Shown in pieces: positions 27,052 through 37,784 of a stretch of 54,031 nt of DNA (positions are counted from its first letter, which is position 1; each line of letters starts with the position of its first letter). The stretch spans positions 1-54,031 of the forward strand of contig OMIO01000106.1 in NCBI GenBank assembly GCA_900299115.1, read 5' to 3'. The stretch is from Methylocystaceae bacterium. GTDB lineage: Bacteria; Pseudomonadota; Alphaproteobacteria; Rhizobiales; Beijerinckiaceae. The notes under the pieces were generated by a model. That model searched no databases. It had not been told where the DNA came from and saw nothing but the letters and a program-made list of their open reading frames with translations. Position numbers and translations under genes: made by a program.

Positions 27052-27585
27052 TTATTTACTCGCTTTAGCGCGCTCTATAGCCTTACTGATCAATTCACGC
27101 GCTGCTTGCGCATCGCCCCAGCCAGTGATTTTAGCCCATTTATTTGGCTCTAGATCTTTATAATGCACAAAGAAATGCTCTATTCGACGCCACGTCATTT
27201 CCTGAAGATCGGTGTAATTTTCAATATCCGTATATCGCGGCGTTAACCGCGCTGAGGGAACAGCAATAATTTTTTCATCGCCACCAGCCTCATCTGTCAT
27301 CCGCAAAACGCCAATTGGTCGAACAGCCATCACAACTCCTGGCGCTACGGGCGTTGTATTTGCAATCAAAACGTCACAGGGATCTCCATCATCGGACAGC
27401 GTATGTGGAATGAACCCATAATTTCCTGGATAGCGCATCGCCGTATAAAGAAAACGATCAACAAAGAGCGTTCCAGAAGCTTTATCAAGCTCATATTTAA
27501 TTGGATCGCCTCCCAACGGCACTTCAACAACCACATTGACCTCATGTGGCGGATTGGAGCCGATTGGAATAGCGTCGAGGCGCAT
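27052..27585 (-). CDS. ppa: Inorganic pyrophosphatase
   Basis: Soluble family I pyrophosphatase of 177 residues, pulling biosynthetic reactions forward by hydrolysing PPi. [14 protein letters not shown], the active-site DGDPCDVLI and the [13 protein letters not shown] tail are all as expected, and the length is normal for bacterial PPase. It is convergent with the DUF1636 gene (17 bases apart) and stands alone on its strand. Confidence 0.96.
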   Translation of the reverse strand: MRLDAIPIGSNPPHEVNVVVEVPLGGDPIKYELDKASGTLFVDRFLYTAMRYPGNYGFIPHTLSDDGDPCDVLIANTTPVAPGVVMAVRPIGVLRMTDEAGGDEKIIAVPSARLTPRYTDIENYTDLQEMTWRRIEHFFVHYKDLEPNKWAKITGWGDAQAARELISKAIERAKASK

Positions 27586-27729
27586 AGAAAACTCTCTTTT
27601 CGGATTGTAGAAAAACCAAGCCTAGCGTTATCGAATGATCACGCCGATTCGATCTGGGTTTATCATAATAAAGCGCATCCGCCACGTCTTAAGGAACCTC
27701 TGCAGCGGTCCCAGTAACAAGAAAGACAT

Positions 27730-28614
27730 CTATTGCGGCTTACTCGCGCCAATAATTTGCGCAGCGGCTTTTTCAGCGGCCAATTGCATCAGATCTAAAG
27801 AAAGAGGACCGATTAACACAAATGCAAAATCCGCTGTCCGCCATTCAATCGCCGTTACGCCAGAGCCAGATTTAGATGCTTGCTGCGTGATGGTGGCAAC
27901 GGAACGCTCGAAATATAATCCAATCCGCCCGCCGTCTGCGCGCTCATAGATTAAGAAACCGGCAGGAGCCGCAACACCGGGAGCGACGCGACCGCCAATC
28001 AAGCGCATGCCTTGTTGGGAAAGATCCGGCACTTTGTAAAAACCTACACGGGCCTTCAGCCAAGTTGAAAGCTCCTCCAATCGAGAGGCATCTATTTCTA
28101 CTGGGTGCTGATCTGAGACATAAGTCGCATAAGTTAAGCCTGCGCGTGCGACGTAGCCTTGCGGCGCGCTCGTCGCCGTCATTGAACGATGCTCACTGCG
28201 GCCGGCAAAAATAAATGTCGCCAGCGCCGCAACCGCTGCAACGGCGAGAACGGCCAGCACTGAAGCAAAAATCGCCTGGCGCCTTTGCTGCGCGAGAATA
28301 TCTTCCCGCCGCCTGACACGCGGCAAAACCCCGGGCCGACCCCAATGCGTCGCGCCGGACTCAATTGCGCCCGAAGGCGCGGAAACTTGCGCGGCGGCGC
28401 TGCGCAAAGAAGGCGCGGGTATTTCGCGCAATATCGGCTCATATACCGCGCGGATAGACGCATTCTGCCGCCGCCAGCTTTCAACAAGAGCGGCATCCTC
28501 GGGATTTTGCGCGAGATGTTCCTCAACGCGACGACGCTGATCGGGATCCAAAATACCGTCCACGAAGGCGTGAAGATCCGATTCCTCGAGAAATCCGGTT
28601 GGAGGCGTTGTCAC
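27730..28614 (-). CDS. Anti-sigma factor family transmembrane protein
   Basis: A 294-residue single-pass protein. The cytoplasmic N-terminus (ESDLHAFVDGILDPDQRRRVEEHLAQNPEDA) resembles the anti-sigma N-domain but lacks the zinc HxxxCxxC cluster. A hydrophobic helix lies near residues 113-137 (IFASVLAVLAVAAVAALATFIFAG), and about 155 residues would then be periplasmic. It starts 12 bases after the sigma-factor-like gene, so the two are an operon and probably a cognate pair. The periplasmic domain would sense an unknown signal. Confidence 0.85.
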   Translation of the reverse strand: MTTPPTGFLEESDLHAFVDGILDPDQRRRVEEHLAQNPEDAALVESWRRQNASIRAVYEPILREIPAPSLRSAAAQVSAPSGAIESGATHWGRPGVLPRVRRREDILAQQRRQAIFASVLAVLAVAAVAALATFIFAGRSEHRSMTATSAPQGYVARAGLTYATYVSDQHPVEIDASRLEELSTWLKARVGFYKVPDLSQQGMRLIGGRVAPGVAAPAGFLIYERADGGRIGLYFERSVATITQQASKSGSGVTAIEWRTADFAFVLIGPLSLDLMQLAAEKAAAQIIGASKPQ

Positions 28615-28626
28615 AGTCGCACCAAA

Positions 28627-29163
28627 CTATTTGATGACTCGCAAATGAGCCGAGGAGCGCGCTGCGCCAACCTGAACGACGCCACTTGAGTTTGCGCTCC
28701 AGTTCTCAAGCGCAGCGCGGGCGCGCTGGAGTCGCAGAAAGAGCGTCTCTCGCGAAATGCCAGCAATATCCGCGGCGGCGGCGTATCCAAATCCCTCTAG
28801 AGACACCAGCAACAAAACAGCCCGATCCGTAAAATCTAGAGCGGCAAGGCCATGAACGATTGGCGGGTGGCGGGGACCGGGAGCAGAAGCGACTTGATAT
28901 TTATGGGCTGCGAGCGACGTGATCGCCTTATAGGCTTCGATCCGCGCCATTTCGCGATCGCTTGGCGTCACCTCGCGCGCGCGCAGTCTTGCGCCTAAGC
29001 CTTGAAGCGCGCTGTGCACCAGCCCATCGGCTACAACTAACCCGACGCCGGCACCTAAAGCCCTAGCGTAGCGACGAAAAAAGGGGGTCGCCTCGCTTAA
29101 TTCGCTAAGGATGTCCTCATAATTGCTCATCAATCTTCCTGCAAAAGCAGCCTCATTCGTCAT
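28627..29163 (-). CDS. ECF-type sigma-70 family factor
   Basis: A 178-residue sigma-like protein. The sigma-2 part (TPFFRRYARALGAGVGLVVADGLVHSAL) is degenerate compared with classical ECF factors and resembles the EcfG/PhyR-type N-region. The sigma-4 HTH (LLVSLEGFGYAAAADIAGISRETLFLRLQRARAAL) is clear. Two starts both have good ribosome-binding sites: ATG 29163 (GAGGAAG) and ATG 29130 (AGGAAG). The downstream gene is a putative membrane anti-sigma factor, so activity is probably held in check at the membrane. Confidence 0.82.
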   Translation of the reverse strand: MTNEAAFAGRLMSNYEDILSELSEATPFFRRYARALGAGVGLVVADGLVHSALQGLGARLRAREVTPSDREMARIEAYKAITSLAAHKYQVASAPGPRHPPIVHGLAALDFTDRAVLLLVSLEGFGYAAAADIAGISRETLFLRLQRARAALENWSANSSGVVQVGAARSSAHLRVIK

Positions 29164-29333
29164 CAATGACTTCCTCTATAGGATGATAGATGAAAGCCGC
29201 GCAATATACCAAGGATTTCATTACTGGAGTTTTGTGATCAAAAAATCCCTTGGTTGAGGCGAGGGTTCCCTTCGCCGGTAAAGCAGGCTAAAGGGCGCGG
29301 ACCCTTCAATGCTACATTCGACGGATTTCCCCA

Positions 29334-30197
29334 ATGACCGAGCCTACTGCGTCCGCCATTCCCTTCGCCGGAGTTTTGACTGGAAAGAAAGGGCTCATAT
29401 TGGGCGTGGCGAATAACCGGTCGATTGCCTGGGGCATCGCCAAAGCTGCGCGAGAGGCTGGCGCAGAACTCGCACTCACCTACCAAGTGGAAGCGCTTGA
29501 AAAACGAGTCCGTCCGCTTGCCGCTGAACTCGGGGCGCATGTATTGGGCCGCTGCGACGTTTCGGAAGTGGAAACGCTCGACGCCATTTTCTCTGAAGTA
29601 GAGAAACTATGGGGGAAGCTCGACTTTGTTGTTCATTGTCTTGCTTTCTCAGACAAAGATCAGCTTGATGGCCGCTATGTCGACACGTCTGCTGAGAATT
29701 TTTCTCAAACCATGCTCATCTCTTGTTTTTCTTTTACGGCGATCGCGCAACGGGCAGAAAAACTCATGCGTGAAGGCGGATCATTATTGACCCTGTCGTA
29801 TTACGGCGCTGAGAAATGGATGCCGCATTATAACGTGATGGGCGTAGCAAAAGCCGCTCTTGAAGCCTCCGTTCGCTATCTGGCTGCAGATCTGGGAGAA
29901 AAGAATATACGCGTTAACGCAATCTCTGCTGGCCCCATCAAAACCATGGCCGCCTCAGGCATTGGCGACTTCCGCTATATCTTACGTTGGAATGAATATA
30001 ATGCGCCATTGCGTCGCGTGGTTACAATTGAAGAAGTAGGCGAAACCGCCGTCTACTTGCTATCGCCTATGTCGCGAGGCGTATCGGGAGAAATTCTACA
30101 TGTTGACGCGGGCTATCACATCGTCGGCATGATGAACCCCGCCGCTGCGCCAAAGATGGCGGATTTACTGGCGCTTTTACCACAAAGCGGGAAATAG
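29334..30197 (+). CDS. fabI: Enoyl-[acyl-carrier-protein] reductase (NADH) FabI
   Basis: FabI performs the last step of each fatty-acid elongation round. The 287-residue SDR-like enzyme has the divergent cofactor motif GVANNRSIAWGIA, the CDV and CLAFSDKDQLDG segments, and the catalytic YNVMGVAK with Tyr and Lys six residues apart. FRYILRWNEYNAPLRR and the end HVDAGYHIVGM are typical. Divergent from the sigma-factor gene and convergent with the M16 peptidase gene. Confidence 0.96.
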   Translation: MTEPTASAIPFAGVLTGKKGLILGVANNRSIAWGIAKAAREAGAELALTYQVEALEKRVRPLAAELGAHVLGRCDVSEVETLDAIFSEVEKLWGKLDFVVHCLAFSDKDQLDGRYVDTSAENFSQTMLISCFSFTAIAQRAEKLMREGGSLLTLSYYGAEKWMPHYNVMGVAKAALEASVRYLAADLGEKNIRVNAISAGPIKTMAASGIGDFRYILRWNEYNAPLRRVVTIEEVGETAVYLLSPMSRGVSGEILHVDAGYHIVGMMNPAAAPKMADLLALLPQSGK

Positions 30198-30232
30198 CGA
30201 TTTTGCGCTTCAGCATTTTACTAGGCGTTCGC

Positions 30233-31516
30233 TCACAAACCCACTGGGTCGCCTGCAATTGTTACGAGCAACCCGCCATCGCCGAGAAGTTTTTTTGCTG
30301 AGCGCCGGCAGACCTCTAGTTCGACGGCGGCGATTTTGTCGTTGCGCTGATCAAGATAACTTGGCTCAAAACCATCAAGCTGAAGATTGACGAGCTGGCT
30401 TGCAATTTTTGTCGATGTATCAAAACGCAGCGCGTAAGAACCGATCAGATATTTTTTTGCTTTGTCTAACTCTTCTTCACTTGGGCCCGCATCTGCAAAG
30501 CGCCGCACTTCTTCTTCAATAACTTCCAAAGCCTCTTTTGCGCGCTCATTTTTAGTTGCGGCAGCGCCGATAAACATCGGGCATTGATCATATTCATTCA
30601 ACTGCGAATAGACGCTGTAAGCCATTCCGCGTTTCTCGCGCACTTCTCGAAACAACCGTGCTGTAAAAGTCCCGCCGCCTAAAATGTGATTAGCGACAAC
30701 AACGCCAAAGTAATCAGGGTCAATTTTTGTCACGCCTGGCCGACCGAAACGAATAACTGACTGCGGCACATCAATATGAATCGTTTTGTATTGCCCGATA
30801 TTTGCGACCTGAATTGGCGGAACCGATATCAAATCATTGGTTTTAGCAAGGGATGAAAAAATATCATCAATTTTGAGCGCCAGAGTTTCAGCGTCAATAG
30901 CGCCAACAACGCCTATCTTCAAATCTTGCGTTGAGAACAAACGCTCACGCATCGCAATAATGTCTTCCCGCGTGAGCTGATCAATTGTGGCAAGATCGCC
31001 CCGCACAGCTCTGCCATAAGCATGATTGGGAAAAGCAGCCTCTCTAAAAGCTTTTGCCGCCATCGCTTCTGGATCATTAGCGTCGCGCTTAAGTTCAGCG
31101 ACAAGCTGACTCCTAACGCGAGCAACATCATCCGCCTCTAAACGCGCCTGCGTTAGAGCTAGCTTTAAGAGCTGGAAAGCTTGATCCGCATTGCGCGACA
31201 ATGTTTGCAAATGGCCAGAAATTGAGTCGCGATCTGCAGCGAACCCAAGATGGATCGCTTGATCCTCAATCGCGCGATGAAAACTGCGCGCATCAAGAGG
31301 CCCTGCGCCTTCATCTAGCATGCCAGCAAGCAAGGTGGCGGCCCCCGGCCGGTCAATAGGATCTTGCGAGGCCCCGCCGCGCAACGCAAATTCCATCGCA
31401 ACCAGCGGAACGGCATAACTTTCAACAAGCCAGACAGTTAGACCGGCGGGCGTTACAATTTTTTGCACATGTTGCGCACGCGATGCAGTTGTAACGTCAG
31501 GACCATGAGCCGTCAT
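30233..31516 (-). CDS. M16 family peptidase-like protein, non-catalytic partner
   Basis: A 427-residue M16 fold in which the zinc motif HxxEH is absent: the aligned position reads TLLAGMLDEG. The C-terminal substrate-binding stretch (RLFREVREKRGMAYSVYSQ) is kept. It is the second gene of a pair with the active M16 peptidase immediately upstream, matching the alpha/beta arrangement of mitochondrial processing peptidase and its bacterial relatives. I see no obvious signal peptide; the domain starts within about 20 residues. Confidence 0.9.
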   Translation of the reverse strand: MTAHGPDVTTASRAQHVQKIVTPAGLTVWLVESYAVPLVAMEFALRGGASQDPIDRPGAATLLAGMLDEGAGPLDARSFHRAIEDQAIHLGFAADRDSISGHLQTLSRNADQAFQLLKLALTQARLEADDVARVRSQLVAELKRDANDPEAMAAKAFREAAFPNHAYGRAVRGDLATIDQLTREDIIAMRERLFSTQDLKIGVVGAIDAETLALKIDDIFSSLAKTNDLISVPPIQVANIGQYKTIHIDVPQSVIRFGRPGVTKIDPDYFGVVVANHILGGGTFTARLFREVREKRGMAYSVYSQLNEYDQCPMFIGAAATKNERAKEALEVIEEEVRRFADAGPSEEELDKAKKYLIGSYALRFDTSTKIASQLVNLQLDGFEPSYLDQRNDKIAAVELEVCRRSAKKLLGDGGLLVTIAGDPVGL

Positions 31517-31569
31517 TAAAAGCCACCATTTCAGCGGAGGAATAACCGCTCTTTGAGAGAGAACCTATT

Positions 31570-32907
31570 TTAGCTTGTCGTCTCGGGGAGGAGAAAGCCG
31601 GTAACCGCGCGACGCTTATCCAGCCAATTTTTAGCTGCGGTTATTACGTCTTGCGCCGTAACCGCCTCCATCCGCGAAGGCCAAGCCTGTACATCCGCGA
31701 TCGACAATCCTGTCGCGAGAGATTCACCATACCAACGCGCAAGGGAGGCCTGACTATCCTGCGCATAAATTGCATCCGCGATTAATCTCGTTTTAGTGCG
31801 CTGCAAGCGGTCAATGGCGAGCGGATGGTCGATAAAATTCTTAATGACGCCATCCATCGTCTGGTCAAGATGCTCTAGATTTACGCCTGGCGCTGGCGTG
31901 GCGAAGATCCAAAAACGCGTATCGTCGACTGCAGATCCAGCATAATAAGCGCCTGCGCTCACAGCGATAGTTTGATCCACAACAAGCGTTTCATAAAGAA
32001 TGCTTGTTGGACCGCCGCCAAGCATGTGGGCAAGAATTTCGAGCGCCTCCGCTTCGCCCGGCTGCGCCGTTCGATAAGAGGGCACTTTAAAGACCCTTTC
32101 GTGAGCGGGTTGCTCAACTTTTGCATCCAAGAGCGTTACAAGTCGATGGGCGCGATGTGGAGGTTCTTGCGTGCGCCGGCGTTGCGGCGATTCTGCTCGC
32201 GCTGGAATTTTACCGTAAGTTTCTCGGGCTGACTTTAAAACCTCTTCAGCCTCTACGTCGCCAGCTACGATGAGAATGGCGTTTTCTGGCGTGTAGAACC
32301 GATTGTAGTAATCAAGCGCATCCTGTCGCCCAAGATTTTCAATTTCATGGTTCCAGCCAATGATGGGCGTGCCATAGGGATGATGGGCAAACAGGGCCGC
32401 CTGAACGGCTTCGTCTAATTGCGCTGCAGGATCAGAGTCTGTGCGCATGCGGCGCTCTTCTAAAACGACGTCTCGTTCCGGGGCAACAACCTCATCGGTA
32501 AGTAAAAGATTACACATTCGATCGGCTTCAAAAGCCATCAGCGCGCTAAGATGCTCTTTGCCGATACGTTGAAAGTAAGCCGTGTAGTCATAACTTGTGA
32601 AGGCGTTTTCTTGCCCTCCTAATTCAGCAACAAGATTAGAAAATTCTCCCTGGGGATGCTTTTTTGTTCCCTTAAACATCAGATGTTCGAGGAAGTGAGC
32701 AATGCCGGATTTACCTAACGGATCATCCGCCGAGCCATTTTTATACCAAATCATGTGCGTTACGACGGGCGTTCGCGCATCAGGGATAACGACCACCTCA
32801 AGACCATTGTCGAGTATGGCGTGAGAAACGTCTCCCCCAGGGCGCGCTGCGTTATTTGCGTCGCCTGGCGTTAAAGAGGGCTGTGTTGCCACATGAGGCG
32901 CAGACAT
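31570..32907 (-). CDS. M16 family zinc metallopeptidase, catalytic subunit
   Basis: A 445-residue insulinase-type peptidase with the inverted zinc motif HFLEH (His71, Glu74, His75) and the second Glu in ERDVVLEERR. NAFTSYDYTAYF is typical of the MPP-beta-like bacterial group. I chose the ATG at 32907 because AAAGG lies five bases upstream; an ATG 12 codons earlier (32943) has a poorly placed GGGA. It is 53 bases ahead of the non-catalytic partner. The substrate is unknown. Confidence 0.92.
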   Translation of the reverse strand: MSAPHVATQPSLTPGDANNAARPGGDVSHAILDNGLEVVVIPDARTPVVTHMIWYKNGSADDPLGKSGIAHFLEHLMFKGTKKHPQGEFSNLVAELGGQENAFTSYDYTAYFQRIGKEHLSALMAFEADRMCNLLLTDEVVAPERDVVLEERRMRTDSDPAAQLDEAVQAALFAHHPYGTPIIGWNHEIENLGRQDALDYYNRFYTPENAILIVAGDVEAEEVLKSARETYGKIPARAESPQRRRTQEPPHRAHRLVTLLDAKVEQPAHERVFKVPSYRTAQPGEAEALEILAHMLGGGPTSILYETLVVDQTIAVSAGAYYAGSAVDDTRFWIFATPAPGVNLEHLDQTMDGVIKNFIDHPLAIDRLQRTKTRLIADAIYAQDSQASLARWYGESLATGLSIADVQAWPSRMEAVTAQDVITAAKNWLDKRRAVTGFLLPETTS

Positions 32908-32990
32908 GAAAACCTTTCTCACGATAGAGGGCGACAAAATCATTCCCGATAGAGTTCTATATAGGACGAAAATTCAGGCTTGTCAGAGCT

Positions 32991-33497
32991 TCATGCAGGC
33001 GTTGATGGGCCGGATGCGCTGGACGTTAGACTTTCAATGATGAGGAGGGCCGCACCAAGCGTGATGCCGACATCCGCAACATTGAATACATAATTAGCCA
33101 GCGGGCCAACGGGCAGGGAAGTATGGAAATAGAAGAAATCCGCTACAGCGCCGCGAAACAATCGATCCGTCATATTGCCAAGCGCGCCGCCAATGATCAG
33201 ACCCAAACCAAGCGCGAAAGGACGCGAAGTTGCGCGCCACAGCCAATATAAAAGTCCAAAGACAATTAAGCCCTGCACGCAAATGAGAGCCAATCTTGCA
33301 GTAACCGCATGTGTCGCGAACAACGAATAAGAAACCCCGTAATTCCAGGAAATCGTAAGATCAAGAAAGGGGGTAACGGTAATCGGCGCTCGAGCGACAA
33401 TATCGAAAATAGAAAGCATCCAGGCCTTATGGCCTTGATCCAAGATCAAGACGAAAAGCGCTGCGAGAAGGCCGAGCGTGCGGGGGCTGAACCGCAT
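32991..33497 (-). CDS. lspA: Lipoprotein signal peptidase LspA
   Basis: LspA cleaves prolipoprotein signal peptides in the inner membrane. Starting at ATG 33497 gives 168 residues, the family norm; the frame stays open 24 codons further but that extension is hydrophilic and lacks homology-like features. Four transmembrane segments and both catalytic aspartates, in GNMTDRLFRGAVADFF and NYVFNVADVGIT, are present. The gene is divergent from groES and precedes the M16 pair on the same strand. Confidence 0.94.
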   Translation of the reverse strand: MRFSPRTLGLLAALFVLILDQGHKAWMLSIFDIVARAPITVTPFLDLTISWNYGVSYSLFATHAVTARLALICVQGLIVFGLLYWLWRATSRPFALGLGLIIGGALGNMTDRLFRGAVADFFYFHTSLPVGPLANYVFNVADVGITLGAALLIIESLTSSASGPSTPA

Positions 33498-33594
33498 GAG
33501 CAAAATTTTCTCCTCAATCCGCGCAGGGGCCCCGTGAGAGGCAGGCGAGCGCTGGCTCAACCCGTGCACAAGCTGCCTATCACAGTCTTACATC

Positions 33595-33622
33595 TTGACA
33601 ATCTAACCAGCGCACCATACTT
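33595..33622 (+). promoter_or_regulatory. Putative groESL promoter
   Basis: TTGACA at 33595-33600, a 16-base spacer, then CATACT at 33617-33622. It lies 13 bases upstream of the CIRCE operator, the expected position for HrcA-blocked housekeeping transcription. Confidence 0.55.
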
Positions 33623-33634
33623 CCAGCCGGCTGG

Positions 33635-33661
33635 TAGCACTCGTCATCAGAGAGTGCCAAC
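33635..33661 (+). promoter_or_regulatory. CIRCE element (HrcA operator) of groESL
   Basis: GTAGCACTC, nine bases, then GAGTGCCAA. This matches 16 of 18 arm positions of the consensus TTAGCACTC-N9-GAGTGCTAA. It lies 70 bases upstream of groES. HrcA binding here would repress groESL until heat shock; hrcA is not in the window. Confidence 0.92.
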
Positions 33662-33730
33662 AGCATTCGCTTACTCTCTTTGCTGAGCGGATCAATCAGC
33701 ATCCCCAGCGCAGAAAAGGAAACAATTACA

Positions 33731-34018
33731 ATGGCGTTTCGTCCCCTGCACGACCGCGTCGTGGTCAAGCGTCTCGAAGGCGAGGAAAAGACCAAAGGCG
33801 GCATCATCATTCCCGACACAGCCAAGGAAAAGCCACAAGAAGGCAAAGTTGTCTCGGTTGGCCCCGGCGCGCGCGACGAAAGCGGCAAACTCGTTGCTTT
33901 GGATGTCAAGGCTGGCGACCGTGTGCTGTTTGGAAAATGGTCTGGCACCGAGGTCAAAATTGACGGCGATGACCTGCTCATCATGAAGGAAAGCGACATT
34001 CTGGGCATTGTCGACTAA
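33731..34018 (+). CDS. groES: Co-chaperonin GroES
   Basis: A 95-residue GroES that caps the GroEL ring. [33 protein letters not shown], with its mobile loop, and the end [10 protein letters not shown] are as in the family. The ATG at 33731 has AGGAAAC upstream; an in-frame start 17 codons earlier adds residues not found in GroES and is rejected. groEL begins 44 bases later. Confidence 0.97.
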   Translation: MAFRPLHDRVVVKRLEGEEKTKGGIIIPDTAKEKPQEGKVVSVGPGARDESGKLVALDVKAGDRVLFGKWSGTEVKIDGDDLLIMKESDILGIVD

Positions 34019-34044
34019 CTCGGCCCGCCCTTCGCACCCTATAA

Positions 34045-35703
<1,659 letters not shown>

Positions 35704-35757
35704 TCCAAAAATCAACGGGACGATAAATTCGCCCGTGTCTTATCCGCTTAAATCAGT

Positions 35758-35790
35758 CGAGGCCCCGGAGTTTCCGGGGCCTTTTTCTTT
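35758..35790 (+). terminator. Intrinsic terminator after groEL
   Basis: AGGCCCCGGA pairs with TCCGGGGCCT around a three-base loop (35760-35782) and is followed by TTTTTCTTT. A strong Rho-independent terminator closing the groESL operon. Confidence 0.93.
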
Positions 35791-35931
35791 GAACGCTCAT
35801 TCTTTCATCCTCATTTCAAGAAGCGACAAAATCACATAGCGGCAATGATTGCGGTTATCTCTCAGCTCAGCTAACCTCCAGACGTGTTGAGCCATCGGGC
35901 TTAAAATAGGACTGACAATCAGGAGAGACTT

Positions 35932-36084
35932 ATGGCGAGCAATCGCAGTTCCGCCTCAAGCGGCGAGAACGCAGACTGGAATGAGCATATTAAAACCTAC
36001 AATGGCTTTATTTGGCTGTTAAAATATTCAGCTGGATTTTCAGCGCTGACGTTAGTCGCGCTTTACTTAATCTGCGCACGCTAA
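35932..36084 (+). CDS. aa3-type cytochrome c oxidase subunit IV-like small protein
   Basis: A 50-residue gene too short for many gene finders. The protein starts MASNRSSASSGENADWNEH, continues TYNGFIWLLKYSAG, and ends in one transmembrane helix (FSALTLVALYLICA). The H-x3-TY-x-GF pattern is that of bacterial aa3-oxidase subunit IV (COX4_pro_2). AGGAGA lies six bases upstream of the ATG. In Hyphomicrobiales this small gene commonly sits right before pntAA, as here, although the large oxidase subunits are elsewhere. Confidence 0.85.
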   Translation: MASNRSSASSGENADWNEHIKTYNGFIWLLKYSAGFSALTLVALYLICAR

Positions 36085-36160
36085 TGAATTAGTCCCTCAC
36101 GCCTCGTCGCTGAGGGGCTCCCCTCAAGACGGCAAGGGTCTTTAAAACCTGGAGCTTGTC

Positions 36161-37291
36161 ATGCGTATCGCCGTATTAGCAGAAACGGATACGACTGAAA
36201 CCCGGGTTGCGGCGACGCCAGAGACTGTCAAAAAATTCTTAAGTCTAGGCGCTGACATAGCGATACAAACAGGCGCGGGGATCAAATCAGGCTATAGCGA
36301 TGCGGCATATCACGCTCAAGGCGCACAGATTGTCGATTCAGCCGCAACTGCGCTGGCGCATGCGGATGTAGCCCTATCCGTCCGCCGCCCAAATGCATCA
36401 AGCCTCATCGGCGTTAAAGAAAATCTTGCTGTCATTTCTATTATGGATCCCTTTGGCAATGAGAACGCCATCGGTGAATTAGCAAAAAAAAATATCATTG
36501 CCTTTGCTATGGAATTTATGCCGCGCATTACGCGCGCACAAACGATGGATATTCTCTCTTCGCAGGCGAACCTCGCGGGCTATCGCGCGGTCATTGAAGC
36601 AGCAGCCGAATATGGACGATCCTTCCCAATGATGATGACTGCAGCTGGCACAGTGCCAGCTGCAAAGGTCTTTATCATGGGCGTAGGCGTAGCCGGTTTG
36701 CAGGCGATCGCAACCGCACGCCGCCTTGGAGCGATCGTTACAGCGACAGATGTGCGCCCTGCTACAAAAGAGCAGGTTGAGTCGCTTGGCGCGAAATTTA
36801 TTGCTGTTGAAAATGACGAGTTCAAGCAGGCTGAAACGTCAGGCGGCTACGCAAAGGAAATGTCGTTGGACTATCAAAAAGCGCAAACCGAACTTGTCGC
36901 TTCCCATATTTCAAAACAAGACATTGTTATTACGACCGCGCTCATACCCGGTCGTCCGGCGCCAAAACTTGTGACTGAAGAAATGGTTTTGAGCATGCGG
37001 AATGGCTCAGTTATTGTCGACCTTGCCGCTGAGCGCGGCGGCAATTGCGCCCTCACGCAAGCTGATAAAATTATCATTGTTCATGATGTTAAAATTATTG
37101 GCGCTAACAACCTAACTTGTCGAATGGCCTCTACAGCGTCGACTCTTTATGCAAAGAATTTATTCGCTTTTGTTGAAACGATGATTTCAAAAGAATCCAA
37201 AACCTTTTCAATTGATTGGGATGATGAACTGGTTAAAGCCACCGCGCTGACGCGCGATGGCGTCGTATTAGATCATCGTTTTGTAACGTAA
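36161..37291 (+). CDS. pntAA: NAD(P) transhydrogenase subunit alpha part 1 (PntAA)
   Basis: The soluble NAD(H)-binding domain I of proton-translocating transhydrogenase, which uses the proton gradient to make NADPH. The 376-residue product has the alanine-dehydrogenase-like fold with GVGVAGLQAIATARRLGA (near 172-189) and ATDVRPATKEQVESLGA. As in other alphaproteobacteria the alpha chain is split: this gene lacks the membrane part, supplied by the next gene. AGGAG-like GGAG upstream of the ATG. pntAB follows after 39 bases. Confidence 0.96.
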   Translation: MRIAVLAETDTTETRVAATPETVKKFLSLGADIAIQTGAGIKSGYSDAAYHAQGAQIVDSAATALAHADVALSVRRPNASSLIGVKENLAVISIMDPFGNENAIGELAKKNIIAFAMEFMPRITRAQTMDILSSQANLAGYRAVIEAAAEYGRSFPMMMTAAGTVPAAKVFIMGVGVAGLQAIATARRLGAIVTATDVRPATKEQVESLGAKFIAVENDEFKQAETSGGYAKEMSLDYQKAQTELVASHISKQDIVITTALIPGRPAPKLVTEEMVLSMRNGSVIVDLAAERGGNCALTQADKIIIVHDVKIIGANNLTCRMASTASTLYAKNLFAFVETMISKESKTFSIDWDDELVKATALTRDGVVLDHRFVT

Positions 37292-37330
37292 CGGAAGCGG
37301 CGACAATCGCCAACAGAAAGGCGCGCGACT

Positions 37331-37780
37331 ATGACCGACTCTGTTCAACAACTACTTGAGAAAGCTCAAGCTGCAGCAGATCATGCGCAGCAAATGGCGC
37401 AACAAGCGCAACATTACGCAGATCAAATCGCTCAGACCGCCGCTGCTATTTCGGGACACGGTCTGGGCAGTGGAATGATTGACCCTGTCATTTTCCGCTT
37501 AGCTATTTTCGTCCTAGCGGTTTTTGTTGGTTATTATGTTGTCTGGTCAGTCACGCCAGCCCTACACACACCCCTCATGTCTGTCACAAATGCAATTTCA
37601 TCTGTAATTGTGGTTGGCGCCTTAGCGTCAACAGGCGTTGAGATATCAGCCCCACCTCAAGACGGAGAAAATTGGGCGCGCTGGCTTGGATTTATTGCGC
37701 TGATCCTGGCTTGCGTGAATATCTTTGGCGGCTTACTGGTAACCGAACGCATGTTGGCGATGTATAAAAAGAAAGGCTGA
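37331..37780 (+). CDS. pntAB: NAD(P) transhydrogenase subunit alpha part 2 (PntAB)
   Basis: The membrane part of the split alpha subunit, 149 residues. An N-terminal Gln/Ala-rich helix of about 40 residues precedes three to four transmembrane segments ([20 protein letters not shown], then [12 protein letters not shown] and [16 protein letters not shown]), ending [14 protein letters not shown] lies upstream of the ATG, and pntB starts four bases after the stop. Confidence 0.95.
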   Translation: MTDSVQQLLEKAQAAADHAQQMAQQAQHYADQIAQTAAAISGHGLGSGMIDPVIFRLAIFVLAVFVGYYVVWSVTPALHTPLMSVTNAISSVIVVGALASTGVEISAPPQDGENWARWLGFIALILACVNIFGGLLVTERMLAMYKKKG

Positions 37781-37784
37781 TCCA

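Noticed and set aside
33580-34008. 142-codon minus-strand frame across groES
   Set aside because: It is the antisense shadow of groES and the CIRCE region; serine/arginine-rich composition is typical of shadows.
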